From assembly GCA_028280405.1 (NCBI GenBank), contig JANQLW010000011.1, forward strand, positions 1-36,101: a stretch of 36,101 bases of DNA, given 5' to 3'. The translations under genes and the position numbers were made by a program. Source of the stretch: Bacteroidales bacterium (GTDB taxonomy: Bacteria > Bacteroidota > Bacteroidia > Bacteroidales > GCA-2711565). How positions within the stretch are numbered: the first letter of the stretch is position 1; each line of letters begins with the position of its first letter. The notes beneath the pieces were generated by a model. It saw only the letters and a program-made list of their open reading frames with translations, was not told the origin of the DNA and made no database searches. Of this stretch, positions 7,868 to 16,533 are shown in pieces.

Positions 7868-10276
7868 TTATTCATACCTTAGGGAATCTACCGGATTTGC
7901 TTTGGCTAATTTCAGGGCTTGGTATAAAATTGTTAAAATTGCTATAAATATTGCTAAAAAGAATGCAGCTACAAAAACAGTCCATCGATTCTCTACTTGA
8001 AATACAAAAGATTGCAACCATTTATCCATATATAAATATGCTGCAGGAATTCCTATTAATGCTGCGATCAGAATCAGCTTTAGGAAGTTTTTTGATAAGA
8101 GAAGTACCACATTATTGATATTGGCACCAAAAACTTTTCTGATCCCGATTTCTTTAGTTTTAAGTTTACTTTGAAATAAAGTAAGCCCATATAGGCCCAT
8201 AGCAGCAATAATGATAGCCAGAATGGTAAAATTGATAAACATTTTTCCTGTACGGTATTCATTCATATATTCTTTTTCAATTTTATCCTGCATAAATGTA
8301 TAGTTTAATTCCCAGTTCATATCCAGTTTTTTATTTAGTTTATCAAGTTGCATGATTACCTTTTGGATATTATTTGAACTGACTTTTATGCCTATACTTC
8401 CATAGTATTTTACTTCTTCCTGAAATCTCAACATAGCAGGAAATATACGTTCATGGAATGAATTCATATGGAAGTTTCTTACAACTCCAATAACTTTAAA
8501 CTTTAAAGATTTATCTTCATTTGATGTGAAAGTTTGTCCAATTGGATTTTTCCAATTCATCTTCTTTACAAGGGTTTCATTTACGATTACATTGTTTCCT
8601 TCCAGTGAGTTTTTGCTGTCAAAATTTCTACCTTCTATAATATCAAAATTGAGAAGATTGATATAATTCTCATCTACATGGTAAGTAACTACAAGCTCAT
8701 TTTCTTTTTTTTCTTCAAAATTGAAACGCTCCAGCATCAGGCCTCCAAAAGGAAATGAATTGGCTTTGGAACAATACTTTAATTCCGGGATTTTGTCAAC
8801 CTCTGTTTTCAGGAAGGTTAAATTTTTGTTTATTGCTTTTCCTCTCTCAAACCTATCTTTATAAACTCCCCGGTTTTTTTGATTGAGCTCTATCATTATC
8901 AGATTTTCTTTATCAAAGCCTAAATCTGCTTCATTCGTATACCTGATTTGTTTTAGTATAATACCGGTACAACTTAAAAGAAAAATTGTGATAGCGAATT
9001 GAAGAATAACCAAAGCATTTCTGAAGAATGCATGCTTGCTGCCAAAGACAAACTTCCCTTTTAAGGCACTTACAGGTTGAAAAGAAGACAGATAAAATGC
9101 AGGATAAGACCCGGCAAGGATACCGCTTACTATTGCCAAACCAATAAATCCAAGGCTTAGCGGCCAGTTTTTTAAATAGTCAAAGCTTAAATTCTTTTCC
9201 ATCAAATTATTGAATAGAGGAAGTAGAATTTCTGCTAATGTCAATGCAATGATTAATGAAATGAAGCTGATAAAGATAGACTCAAACAAAAGTTGATTTG
9301 TCAGTTGCCTTTTAAAAGCTCCCATTACTTTTCGGACGCCTATTTCTTTAAATCTTTTTAATGAGTTTGCAGTATTCAGGTTCATATAATTGATACAGGC
9401 AATCAGTAAAACAAATAAACCTATTACGCTGAAAAGGTAAATTCTGTCGAGCTTCCCTTTTTCATAAAATAAATAGATAGAAGTAAGTGGCATGAGAGAA
9501 ATTTCCAGTTCGGCCCCCTCAGGTAATTTTTGATAAGTTCTAATGATCCTGGGGAACTCGGCTTCCAATTCCTCTGACTGGTACCCTTTTGCAAGTTTTA
9601 CATAAGTAATTACGTCCTTCACATTTTGGTCTCCCCAATTGTTAATATTACCAGGTATATTAATATCATCCATACTGCTTAAGGAGCAAAGAATTTTAAA
9701 TTGGAGATAGGAATTGGTAGGCAATTCTTGCAATACGGCTGTTACTTGATAAATATTACCATTGTTATCCTCAATTGTTTTTCCGATTGGGTTTTGACTT
9801 CCAAAGAGTTTTTGTGCCATGGTAGTTGTCAATACCATATCAAACGGATTTTTTAGGGCATTTTCTAAATCACCTGCTATGAGCTTATGATTGAACATCT
9901 TGAAGTAAGAAGCATCTGCAAATAGTATTTTTTCTTCAAATGTATTTTCTCCAATTAATAAATTGGTTCGCTGAAAATCATTGGAAATACGGGTTTGCTC
10001 CAAAACTTTTGGGAAGCTTTCTTTGAGAAAAGGACCCATAGGAGATTTAATACCCGGGCCCGACATTTGATATCCGCTAAACGACATTTTAGAATATAGC
10101 CTATAGATCTGATCGGCATCTTTATGATACTGGTCATAACTTAATTCGTGAGATACATATAGTGCTATCAAAGAAGTAATTGCTAAACCCATGGTGAGTC
10201 CGAGTATATTAATTAAAGAGAAGGTGAAATTCCGTTTTAAATTTCTTAAAGCGATTTTAAAATAGTTGCTGATCAT
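7868..10276 (-). CDS. FtsX/MacB-type ABC transporter permease, double module
   Basis: Inner-membrane permease of 802 aa with two FtsX-like modules. Each has a membrane helix, a large periplasmic MacB-PCD-type domain and a three-helix FtsX core. The first core begins near residue 290 and contains KRFKEIGVRKVMGA. The second begins near 690 with LKTKEIGIRKVFGA and ends in the family-typical NPVDSLRYE. Such proteins work with a cytoplasmic ATPase in mechanotransmission, lipoprotein or peptide export, but no ATPase gene is in this window. It is divergent from the sigma54-type regulator at 10500. The shared 223-bp region carries a sigma54-like promoter 45-60 bp ahead of the translation start and a 37-bp palindrome, so it is probably the target of that regulator. 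The exact substrate is unknown. Confidence 0.9.
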   Translation of the reverse strand: MISNYFKIALRNLKRNFTFSLINILGLTMGLAITSLIALYVSHELSYDQYHKDADQIYRLYSKMSFSGYQMSGPGIKSPMGPFLKESFPKVLEQTRISNDFQRTNLLIGENTFEEKILFADASYFKMFNHKLIAGDLENALKNPFDMVLTTTMAQKLFGSQNPIGKTIEDNNGNIYQVTAVLQELPTNSYLQFKILCSLSSMDDINIPGNINNWGDQNVKDVITYVKLAKGYQSEELEAEFPRIIRTYQKLPEGAELEISLMPLTSIYLFYEKGKLDRIYLFSVIGLFVLLIACINYMNLNTANSLKRFKEIGVRKVMGAFKRQLTNQLLFESIFISFISLIIALTLAEILLPLFNNLMEKNLSFDYLKNWPLSLGFIGLAIVSGILAGSYPAFYLSSFQPVSALKGKFVFGSKHAFFRNALVILQFAITIFLLSCTGIILKQIRYTNEADLGFDKENLIMIELNQKNRGVYKDRFERGKAINKNLTFLKTEVDKIPELKYCSKANSFPFGGLMLERFNFEEKKENELVVTYHVDENYINLLNFDIIEGRNFDSKNSLEGNNVIVNETLVKKMNWKNPIGQTFTSNEDKSLKFKVIGVVRNFHMNSFHERIFPAMLRFQEEVKYYGSIGIKVSSNNIQKVIMQLDKLNKKLDMNWELNYTFMQDKIEKEYMNEYRTGKMFINFTILAIIIAAMGLYGLTLFQSKLKTKEIGIRKVFGANINNVVLLLSKNFLKLILIAALIGIPAAYLYMDKWLQSFVFQVENRWTVFVAAFFLAIFIAILTILYQALKLAKANPVDSLRYE

Positions 10277-10332
10277 ACTTAATAATTTGCCAAGCCGATA
10301 CTTGAAGTTAATAATTTATTGAATTTTATGAG

Positions 10333-10347
10333 CCAAGACCTGTGCCG
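10333..10347 (-). promoter_or_regulatory. Sigma54-like -24/-12 promoter of the permease
   Basis: Read on the minus strand: CGGCAC-AGGTC-TTGG. It matches the sigma54 consensus TGGCAC-N5-TTGC at all but two positions with exact spacing. One mismatch falls on the normally conserved -12 C, so activity is not assured. The predicted transcription start (about 10321) gives a 45-nt leader to the permease ATG. Confidence 0.5.
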
Positions 10348-10400
10348 TTTTTTAAAATAGCTGGTTTGGTGATTGTTAAAATATGTATGTGAAGAAAGAT

Positions 10401-10437
10401 GGGTAAAGATTGCACAATGATTGTGTAATTTTTACCC
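10401..10437. promoter_or_regulatory. 37-bp near-palindrome, candidate activator binding site
   Basis: Outer arms GGGTAAA and TTTACCC (10401-10407 and 10431-10437) enclose inner arms ATTGCACAAT and ATTGTGTAAT (10409-10418 and 10420-10429). The centre is near 10419, about 98 bp upstream of the predicted sigma54 start. That is where NtrC-type enhancer sites normally sit. It also lies just before the -7 box of the regulator gene, so it could mediate autoregulation. Confidence 0.6.
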
Positions 10438-10455
10438 ACATTCCAAAAGGATTAA

Positions 10456-10463
10456 TATATTTG
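10456..10463 (+). promoter_or_regulatory. Response-regulator promoter -7 box
   Basis: TATATTTG matches TAnnTTTG and lies 36 bp before the regulator ATG, immediately downstream of the 37-bp palindrome. Confidence 0.5.
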
Positions 10464-10499
10464 TTATTGAATTGACCACAGTAAATTAAGATTTAGTCC

Positions 10500-11855
10500 A
10501 TGCTTAAAGGAAAGCTTCTTATTATTGATGACAATCAAGAATTACTGATTGCATTAAAATTACTCCTGAACGAGTATTTTGATATTACTACTTTAAACAA
10601 TCCTAATCTGATACATACTACAATTGAGCAGCAATCATTTCATGTCTTTATCCTGGATATGAATTTTATTGCTGGTCAAAATTCCGGAAACGAAGGTTTT
10701 TACTGGATGCAACAAATTTTTAATCAGGATGCAGATGCAGTGATTGTTTTGATTACTGCTTATGGGGATGTTCAACTATCAGTAAAAGCAATGAAAAAAG
10801 GTGCTACTGATTTTATTCAAAAACCCTGGGTGGACGAAAAACTGGTGGCTACTGTTTTAGCTGCTTATAAACTAAGCCAATCTAAGAGAGAAATTAAAAA
10901 ATTAAAAGATAAACATCATCATATAACAACTTCTTCAAATTTAAACCCTTCATTATTTCTGGGAAAATCTCTTGAAATGAATAAGCTGTGGAAAACCATA
11001 GAAAAAGTAGCTGGAACAGATGTTAATATTTTACTCACTGGCGAGAATGGAACTGGTAAGGAGATTATTGCCAGGGAAATTCATCGGCTTTCAAAACGAT
11101 CAAAAGAACTTTTTGTTAAAGTAGATCTATCATCCCTTAGTAATACTTTATTTGAAAGTGAGTTGTTTGGCTATCGTAAAGGAGCTTTTACAGATGCAAA
11201 AGAACACCGACCGGGACGTATTGAAATAGCTTCAGAAGGCAGCTTGTTTTTAGATGAGATTGGAAACATAAATTTAAATCAACAAAGTAAGCTATTATCC
11301 GTACTTCAGAATAGAGTAATTACCAGACTTGGCGACCATAAAGAGAGAAGGGTGGATATAAGATTGATTTCTGCAACAAATAAGCCTTTAAAACAAATGG
11401 TCAACGAAGGTTTATTCAGGGAAGATTTATTATACAGAATCAATACAATAGAATTAGAAGTACCTCCTTTAAGGAAAAGAACAGAGGATATCCCTTTATT
11501 GTTAAAACATTTTTTGCAAATCTATACTTTAAAATATAGCAAACAAGAACTTGAATGCACGAAAGCTCACATACAAAGCTTAACAGAATATGATTGGCCC
11601 GGAAATATCAGAGAATTCGAACATTTAGTTGAGAAGGCTGTAATTTTGGAGGATGCTAATGTGTTTTTTCTAAAGGAATCATTCAAATCTCAAACTGAAG
11701 ATTTAAGCCGGGGGTCATTAAATCTTGAAGAAAATCAAAAGAGACTGATTTTAATGGCACTTGAAAAGGTTAGATGGAATTATTCATTAGCTGCAAAAGA
11801 ATTGGGTGTTAGCCGTAAAACACTCTATAATAAACTTAAAAAATATGATCTTTAA
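10500..11855 (+). CDS. Sigma54-dependent response regulator, NtrC family
   Basis: Two-component transcription activator of 451 aa with three domains. The receiver domain (1-120) has the phospho-acceptor Asp53 in FILDMNF and the acidic pair Asp10-Asp11. The AAA+ central domain (about 150-385) has Walker A GENGTGKE, the sigma54-contacting loop as GAFTDA instead of the classic GAFTGA, and Walker B LFLDEIG. The C-terminal Fis-type helix-turn-helix is AAKELGVSRKTLYNKLKKY. It should activate sigma54 promoters from a remote site once phosphorylated. The histidine kinase at 11845 overlaps its 3' end by 11 bp, so the two are translationally coupled and form a cognate pair. The divergent permease with a sigma54-like promoter is the obvious target. 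The GAFTDA loop is a known natural variant and need not impair function. Confidence 0.95.
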   Translation: MLKGKLLIIDDNQELLIALKLLLNEYFDITTLNNPNLIHTTIEQQSFHVFILDMNFIAGQNSGNEGFYWMQQIFNQDADAVIVLITAYGDVQLSVKAMKKGATDFIQKPWVDEKLVATVLAAYKLSQSKREIKKLKDKHHHITTSSNLNPSLFLGKSLEMNKLWKTIEKVAGTDVNILLTGENGTGKEIIAREIHRLSKRSKELFVKVDLSSLSNTLFESELFGYRKGAFTDAKEHRPGRIEIASEGSLFLDEIGNINLNQQSKLLSVLQNRVITRLGDHKERRVDIRLISATNKPLKQMVNEGLFREDLLYRINTIELEVPPLRKRTEDIPLLLKHFLQIYTLKYSKQELECTKAHIQSLTEYDWPGNIREFEHLVEKAVILEDANVFFLKESFKSQTEDLSRGSLNLEENQKRLILMALEKVRWNYSLAAKELGVSRKTLYNKLKKYDL

Positions 11856-13182
11856 ACAACTTAGTTTACAAATAATCATCAGGGTTTTTCTTATTGGGAT
11901 AACAAGTTTTTTGTTTAGTTGGGCTCTTCTTCAAGATCATCTGAGTATTGCAAAAATTTCAATCGGAATTTTATTTGTTTTGCAGATTTTTTTGTTGATA
12001 GAGTTTATTAAAAGGGCTAACCGCAGGTTTTATCGTTTTATGGAGCTTATCAAGAACCAGGGATTCATGGAGCGTTTTAAAGAAATAGAAGGTAATGACT
12101 CTAATAATCAACTTAATGCTATTTATAATGATATTATTCAATTAATTGCAGAGTCCAAATATGATAAGGAAGGTATTCGGGCATATTTTTTAGAAACATT
12201 GGAAATTATTGGGAGCTCGATCATTTCTATAAAAGAAAATGGGAAAGTTAATTTAATCAATAAAGCGGCGCGTCAATTATTAAGTATTGATTATCTGAAT
12301 AGCATTGAGCAACTAGAAGAAAAGTATCCGGAATTTGTCAACAAGATAAAAGCTTTGGAAAACGGACAGCAGGTATTAATTAAACAGAAGGTTGGGAATG
12401 AGTTGTTAATGTTGAGTGTACATTGTAGTATATTTATTAATAAACAACAAATGTTTAGGGTATATTCATTTCAGGATATCACTATGGAGCTTGATCAGGA
12501 AGAACTGGATGCCTGGCAAAAGTTGATCAGTGTATTGAGGCATGAAATAATGAATTCGATCACTCCTATTAGTTCTTTAACCAATACAATTATTAAATTA
12601 TTGTCGAAAAATAATGAGGGAGCTTCAAAAGAGATTATAACTACTGCTTTGGAAGGTTTAAATGCTATCGATAAGAGAAATCAGGGATTATTAAAGTTTG
12701 TTGAATCTTACCAGTACTTAACAAAATTGCCAAAGCCCGACTTTAAAAAACTAAGATTATTAGATCTACTTGATAATATAAAAATATTGTTTACTGAGCA
12801 ATTCAGGGATCAACAAATTCTGTTTGACCGGAAGCTATCGGATGAAACACTTTCTATATATGGAGATGAACAACTTTTAAGTCAGGTGTTAATCAATCTG
12901 ATAAAAAATTCAATAGAAGCCCTAAATAATACAACGGAGCCACGAATTACCATCAAAGCATATCTGAATAATGATAATAGCATTAGTATTGAAGTTAGTG
13001 ATAATGGTAAAGGAATAGATGCATCAAATATTAACCATATATTTATACCATTTTATACAACAAAAGATATGGGGTCAGGTATTGGATTGAGTTTATGCCG
13101 GCTAATTATGCGAATGCATAAAGGAAGTATCAATGTAAGTTCAGTTCCGGATAAGAATACAAACTTTACTTTAAAATTTTAA
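11845..13182 (+). CDS. Membrane sensor histidine kinase, partner of the sigma54 regulator
   Basis: Sensor kinase of 445 aa. Two hydrophobic helices at the N-terminus (about residues 8-30 and 37-55) are joined by a very short loop, so there is almost no periplasmic sensor. A PAS-like domain follows (about 110-215). The dimerisation/phospho-acceptor helix has RHEIMNSITPI, and the HATPase domain has the N-box INLIKNSIEA, DNGKGID and GSGIGLSL. The open frame extends 13 codons upstream to 11806, but the ATG at 11845 begins a normal MIFKQLSLQ leader and gives the usual 11-bp overlap with the regulator gene. It should phosphorylate Asp53 of that regulator. The stimulus is unknown; the short loop suggests membrane stress or a partner protein such as the permease. 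Confidence 0.92.
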   Translation: MIFKQLSLQIIIRVFLIGITSFLFSWALLQDHLSIAKISIGILFVLQIFLLIEFIKRANRRFYRFMELIKNQGFMERFKEIEGNDSNNQLNAIYNDIIQLIAESKYDKEGIRAYFLETLEIIGSSIISIKENGKVNLINKAARQLLSIDYLNSIEQLEEKYPEFVNKIKALENGQQVLIKQKVGNELLMLSVHCSIFINKQQMFRVYSFQDITMELDQEELDAWQKLISVLRHEIMNSITPISSLTNTIIKLLSKNNEGASKEIITTALEGLNAIDKRNQGLLKFVESYQYLTKLPKPDFKKLRLLDLLDNIKILFTEQFRDQQILFDRKLSDETLSIYGDEQLLSQVLINLIKNSIEALNNTTEPRITIKAYLNNDNSISIEVSDNGKGIDASNINHIFIPFYTTKDMGSGIGLSLCRLIMRMHKGSINVSSVPDKNTNFTLKF

Positions 13183-13199
13183 TTCCTTTAGGTTTTGTA

Positions 13200-13517
13200 T
13201 TAATTATTAAATGCTTTGGCAAATTCCCTGATTTCATCCATTTTAAGCCTGGAAACAGTTTTTTTATGGCCGGTAAGCTTTTTAACGATGGCTCTTTCCA
13301 GGAAATTCATTTTATCAAACAAAAATTCACCTCCTAGAATTCCTTTTGCTACTGCAGAATCTGCCAGCATAGGGATAAATGCATTTTTAAATTGTTCATT
13401 GGCTTGTTCCCCTTCATACATACAACATAAATAGAGTCCTAGTTTTTTTGTATAAAGTAACTCTTTGTTACGATCCATGAAGCGTTGCATGTTTCGGGGA
13501 AACGATCCTTGCCAGCT
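13200..13517 (-). pseudogene. Truncated flavodoxin (HemG-like), N-terminal half missing
   Basis: The readable frame from an internal ATG (13490) gives 96 aa: KKLGLYLCCMYEGEQ, then AVAKGILGGEFLFDKMNF and a helical tail with IREFAKAF. This is the C-terminal half of the flavodoxin family that includes menaquinone-dependent protoporphyrinogen oxidase HemG. The FMN-binding N-terminal half is absent. The family-like reading continues upstream past the ATG (SWQGSFPRN) up to the stop codon of the permease gene at 13518-13520 and is in the same frame as it. The permease coding sequence therefore abuts the break point exactly. I infer a deletion or rearrangement that joined the permease 3' end to the middle of a flavodoxin gene. 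A short functional protein made from the internal ATG cannot be excluded. Confidence 0.7.
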
Positions 13518-15947
13518 TTATTCATATCTCAGCGCATCTACCGGATTACTTAATGCTACTTTAATGGTTTGGTAGCTAATAGCAGCCCACCCTATAACCA
13601 AAGTAATCAAGGTACCTGCCATATATACCTCTATTCCTATGCTTGTCCTGTGTGCAAATGAATTTAACCAGTAATCGATTCCAAAATATGCTAAAGGCCA
13701 GGCTATAATACTTGAAATTAATACAAGTTTTATTACTTCTGATGATAATAATCTTACGATGGTACCAACACTGGCTCCATGAACTTTTCTAATCCCGATT
13801 TCTTTTGTTTTAACAGCAGTTGTATAAGTGATTAAGCCGACCAGCCCTAAACTTGCAATTACAATGGCTAAAATTGAGAATATTGATAGTATATTTCCTG
13901 TCTTGGTTTCTGATTTATACAAATTATTGTAGTCTTCTTTGAAGAAGAAATAATTGAATGGCATATCATTGCTATAGGTATACCAGAGTTTTTCAATATA
14001 ATCAACGGTCTCTTTTAAATTTCCCCCTTTAATTCTGACACAAAAATATCCTTCCCGATTTCCGGACATTACAGTAAATACAACCGGATCAACTTTTTTA
14101 TGTAAACTTTCAAAATGAAAATCTTTAACGACACCGACGATAGGTAAACTGGTAAATGTATTATTGCCGGTCGGATAGGAGAGTTTTTTTGATAAGATAT
14201 TATCATCAGTATAACCAAGCACCTTTACGGCTGCTTCATTTATAATTACAGCACTCGAATCTGTCCCAAACTTTCTATCAAATAATCTTCCAAGCTTAAG
14301 CTTGAAGCCCATAGTTTCAGGGTAATCCATACTAACTCTGTTTTGCCATAACAAATAAGTGTTTTTATTTGGGTCATCTTCTTTGAAGAAAGCAGTATTA
14401 TTATAGCTTTTCTTTCCGGGGATTGCAATGGCATTTCCAACGGATTTTATATTTGACTTTTTTAATAATTCTGCTTTAAAAGAAGGTAACTGTGTACGTA
14501 AGGCATCTGACCGGCGAATAACCAACAGGTCTTCTTTATCAAAGCCCAGATCTTTATTTTGCATGAAACTTAGCTGCTTGTAAACAACCATGGTTCCAAT
14601 AATAATAGATATGGAAATCAGGAATTGTGATACTACCAGTATGCTTCTGAACAATCCTGATTTTGCCCCTTTACTGGCGTTTCCTTTTAAAACAAATATT
14701 GGTTTGAAAGAAGCTAATACAAATGAAGGATAAATCCCTGCCAATGTTCCTACAACAATCATCAAAATCACTAATAGAGGGATTCCAATATAATTATTGA
14801 AGAGGGTATAGGCTAATTCTATTCCTAATAAATGATAGAAATTAGGTGTGAGTATGTTAACCAGAAATATTGCTACTAACATAGAAATAAAAGTAAGTAA
14901 CAGTGATTCTCCTAAAAACTGGTTTATCAAACTGGTTTTTGATGCTCCGATTGTTTTTCTGATCCCTACTTCTTTAGATCTTGCTGAAGATTTTGCTGTT
15001 GCCAGGTTTACAAAATTTATAATGGCAATAAATAGTATCAGAATGGCTATAATACTGAAGATCCTTACATAGGCAATATTACCGTTAGGTCCAATTTCAT
15101 ATTGTAAACTTGAATATAAATGTATATCACCCAAAGCTTGCATATGGTAACCGAAAAAGTTTCCCATATTCTTAAAATCTTCTAAAGTGAAACCAAGTAT
15201 TTGTTTGATCTGTGGGCCAACGTAGGTAGTTATTAAGGTTTGCATTTTTTTCTCAAATGCTTCCGGGTCCGTACCTTCCTTTAATCGAATATAAGTATAG
15301 AAATTATGGCTAACCCAGTTTTGTCGGCTTGCTGACCTCAGTGTGTTTATTGAAGCCATCATGTCAAAATGAATATGGGAATTTGCGGGAACATCCTCCA
15401 TAATACCTGTTACTTTATAGAAAACCGTATCCCTTTCCACATTGATTAATTTCCCCATTGGATCTTCATCTCCAAAATATTTTCTTGCAAAAGATTCTGT
15501 CATTACAATGGAACGGGGATGAACCAAAGCTTTATCTTTGTCACCTTTTAGTAGTTTAAAACTGAATATGTCGAAGAAGGAGGAATCGGCAAATAATAAA
15601 CCGTCCTCATTAAATATTTTTTCTTTATAGCGCATCTTCCATGCACCCGAACGATTTAACCTTACAACATTTTCTACTTCCGGGAAATCTTTTTTCAAAG
15701 CTGCTGCCATGGGAGCGGCTGTAATAGCCTGATCAAGCTCCTGGCCCGACATCTGTCCTTTTACTTTCAAACGGTATATTCTTTCATGATTGTCATGAAA
15801 GCGGTCAAAACTCAATTCGTGAATAACATATAAGGAAATAAAAATGAAACTTGTAAGCCCGATTGCCAAACCGATTACATTAATAAAAAAGTATCCTTTG
15901 TGTTTGTATAAATTGCGAAAGGCAGTTTTAAAATAGTTTTTCAGCAT
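13518..15947 (-). CDS. FtsX/MacB-type ABC transporter permease, double module
   Basis: Second large inner-membrane permease, 809 aa, with the same plan as the one at 7868. There is an N-terminal helix, a periplasmic MacB-PCD-type domain, an FtsX core with SARSKEVGIRKTIGASK (about residue 320), a second periplasmic domain, and a second core with VKTKEIGIRKVHGA. The end NPVDALRYE is again typical. The two proteins are paralogues rather than recent duplicates, since their periplasmic parts differ throughout. No ATPase gene is adjacent. Unlike its partner, the upstream region shows no sigma54-like element that I could find, so coregulation by the response regulator is not supported by sequence. 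Its stop codon touches the truncated flavodoxin. Confidence 0.9.
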   Translation of the reverse strand: MLKNYFKTAFRNLYKHKGYFFINVIGLAIGLTSFIFISLYVIHELSFDRFHDNHERIYRLKVKGQMSGQELDQAITAAPMAAALKKDFPEVENVVRLNRSGAWKMRYKEKIFNEDGLLFADSSFFDIFSFKLLKGDKDKALVHPRSIVMTESFARKYFGDEDPMGKLINVERDTVFYKVTGIMEDVPANSHIHFDMMASINTLRSASRQNWVSHNFYTYIRLKEGTDPEAFEKKMQTLITTYVGPQIKQILGFTLEDFKNMGNFFGYHMQALGDIHLYSSLQYEIGPNGNIAYVRIFSIIAILILFIAIINFVNLATAKSSARSKEVGIRKTIGASKTSLINQFLGESLLLTFISMLVAIFLVNILTPNFYHLLGIELAYTLFNNYIGIPLLVILMIVVGTLAGIYPSFVLASFKPIFVLKGNASKGAKSGLFRSILVVSQFLISISIIIGTMVVYKQLSFMQNKDLGFDKEDLLVIRRSDALRTQLPSFKAELLKKSNIKSVGNAIAIPGKKSYNNTAFFKEDDPNKNTYLLWQNRVSMDYPETMGFKLKLGRLFDRKFGTDSSAVIINEAAVKVLGYTDDNILSKKLSYPTGNNTFTSLPIVGVVKDFHFESLHKKVDPVVFTVMSGNREGYFCVRIKGGNLKETVDYIEKLWYTYSNDMPFNYFFFKEDYNNLYKSETKTGNILSIFSILAIVIASLGLVGLITYTTAVKTKEIGIRKVHGASVGTIVRLLSSEVIKLVLISSIIAWPLAYFGIDYWLNSFAHRTSIGIEVYMAGTLITLVIGWAAISYQTIKVALSNPVDALRYE

Positions 15948-16095
15948 AATTCAATTCATATTTAATAATAATATGACGAAATGCCGCTTAGATAGTTACA
16001 AAAGATGTATAAAATTATAGATGATAGATTATGAATAATTTTGTATCTGAAATCATAAATAGTGAGAGAAAAATATTTGTCTTTCGCCGATATAG

Positions 16096-16502
16096 ATTGA
16101 CCAGATTAAAATTTTCAATCATTAGTGTCCGGCTAATTGTTTTATTCCTCTCTGTGCTTCGGAATGACAGGAGAATGTATTGAAAGAACTATAGAAAAAG
16201 CTTGTCCAAAAAGTCTTTGCGAATCTTAGCGCATAACCCCGCCTGCTGCGGGCAGGTTTGCGGTTCTTAGCGTAATAACTTAAGTGATTGTTACGCAGAG
16301 CTTCGCAAAGAAAAACGCAAACCTGCCCGCAGCAGGCGGGGCTACGCAGAGCGCAAAATAAAGTCTTTTCGTGATTCAGCAGCTTGTACTTCTCCATAGT
16401 TTAAAGCAGTACTTGTATCATAATATTAATCTTTTAATGAATTAATACCACAAACTCAGAATTGTCATACCAATTGTACATTATAAATTTAATCTGGTCA
16501 AT
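16096..16502. mobile_element. Possible 407-bp MITE-like element with 15-bp terminal inverted repeats
   Basis: ATTGACCAGATTAAA at 16096-16110 is repeated as its exact reverse complement at 16488-16502. No target-site duplication is visible and there is no transposase, so mobility is only inferred. The interior carries the REP-like hairpin and a stretch (16143-16172) that looks like a dispersed chromosomal repeat. Confidence 0.4.
16237..16341. repeat. REP-like inverted repeat, 26-bp perfect arms
   Basis: Arms at 16237-16262 and 16316-16341 are exact reverse complements around a 53-nt loop. Each arm contains CCTGC...GCAGG and can fold on itself. The core CCCGCCTGC-N3-GGGCAGGT is shared with the element at 35859-35938. 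It is far more GC-rich than its surroundings. Confidence 0.85.
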
Positions 16503-16533
16503 GCTATTTAAGCATGGACAATTGTTAATATAA

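Larger units (their letters stand above)
15948..16533. other. 586-bp gene-free region with repeat elements
   Basis: No credible gene is present. A minus-strand open frame at 16122-16397 runs straight through the inverted repeat at 16237-16341 and the repeat-like stretch at 16143-16172, and its product looks random. The region holds the possible MITE at 16096-16502 and the REP-like hairpin inside it. Confidence 0.7.

Noticed and set aside
15948..16095. Sigma54 promoter for the second permease
   Set aside because: No TGGCAC-N5-TTGC-like site was found. Only a weak AT-rich inverted repeat is present, which chance can explain.
16122..16397. 91-aa minus-strand open frame
   Set aside because: It runs through the REP-like inverted repeat and other repeat-like DNA, and its product has no coherent composition. 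It is a repeat-derived frame, not a gene.
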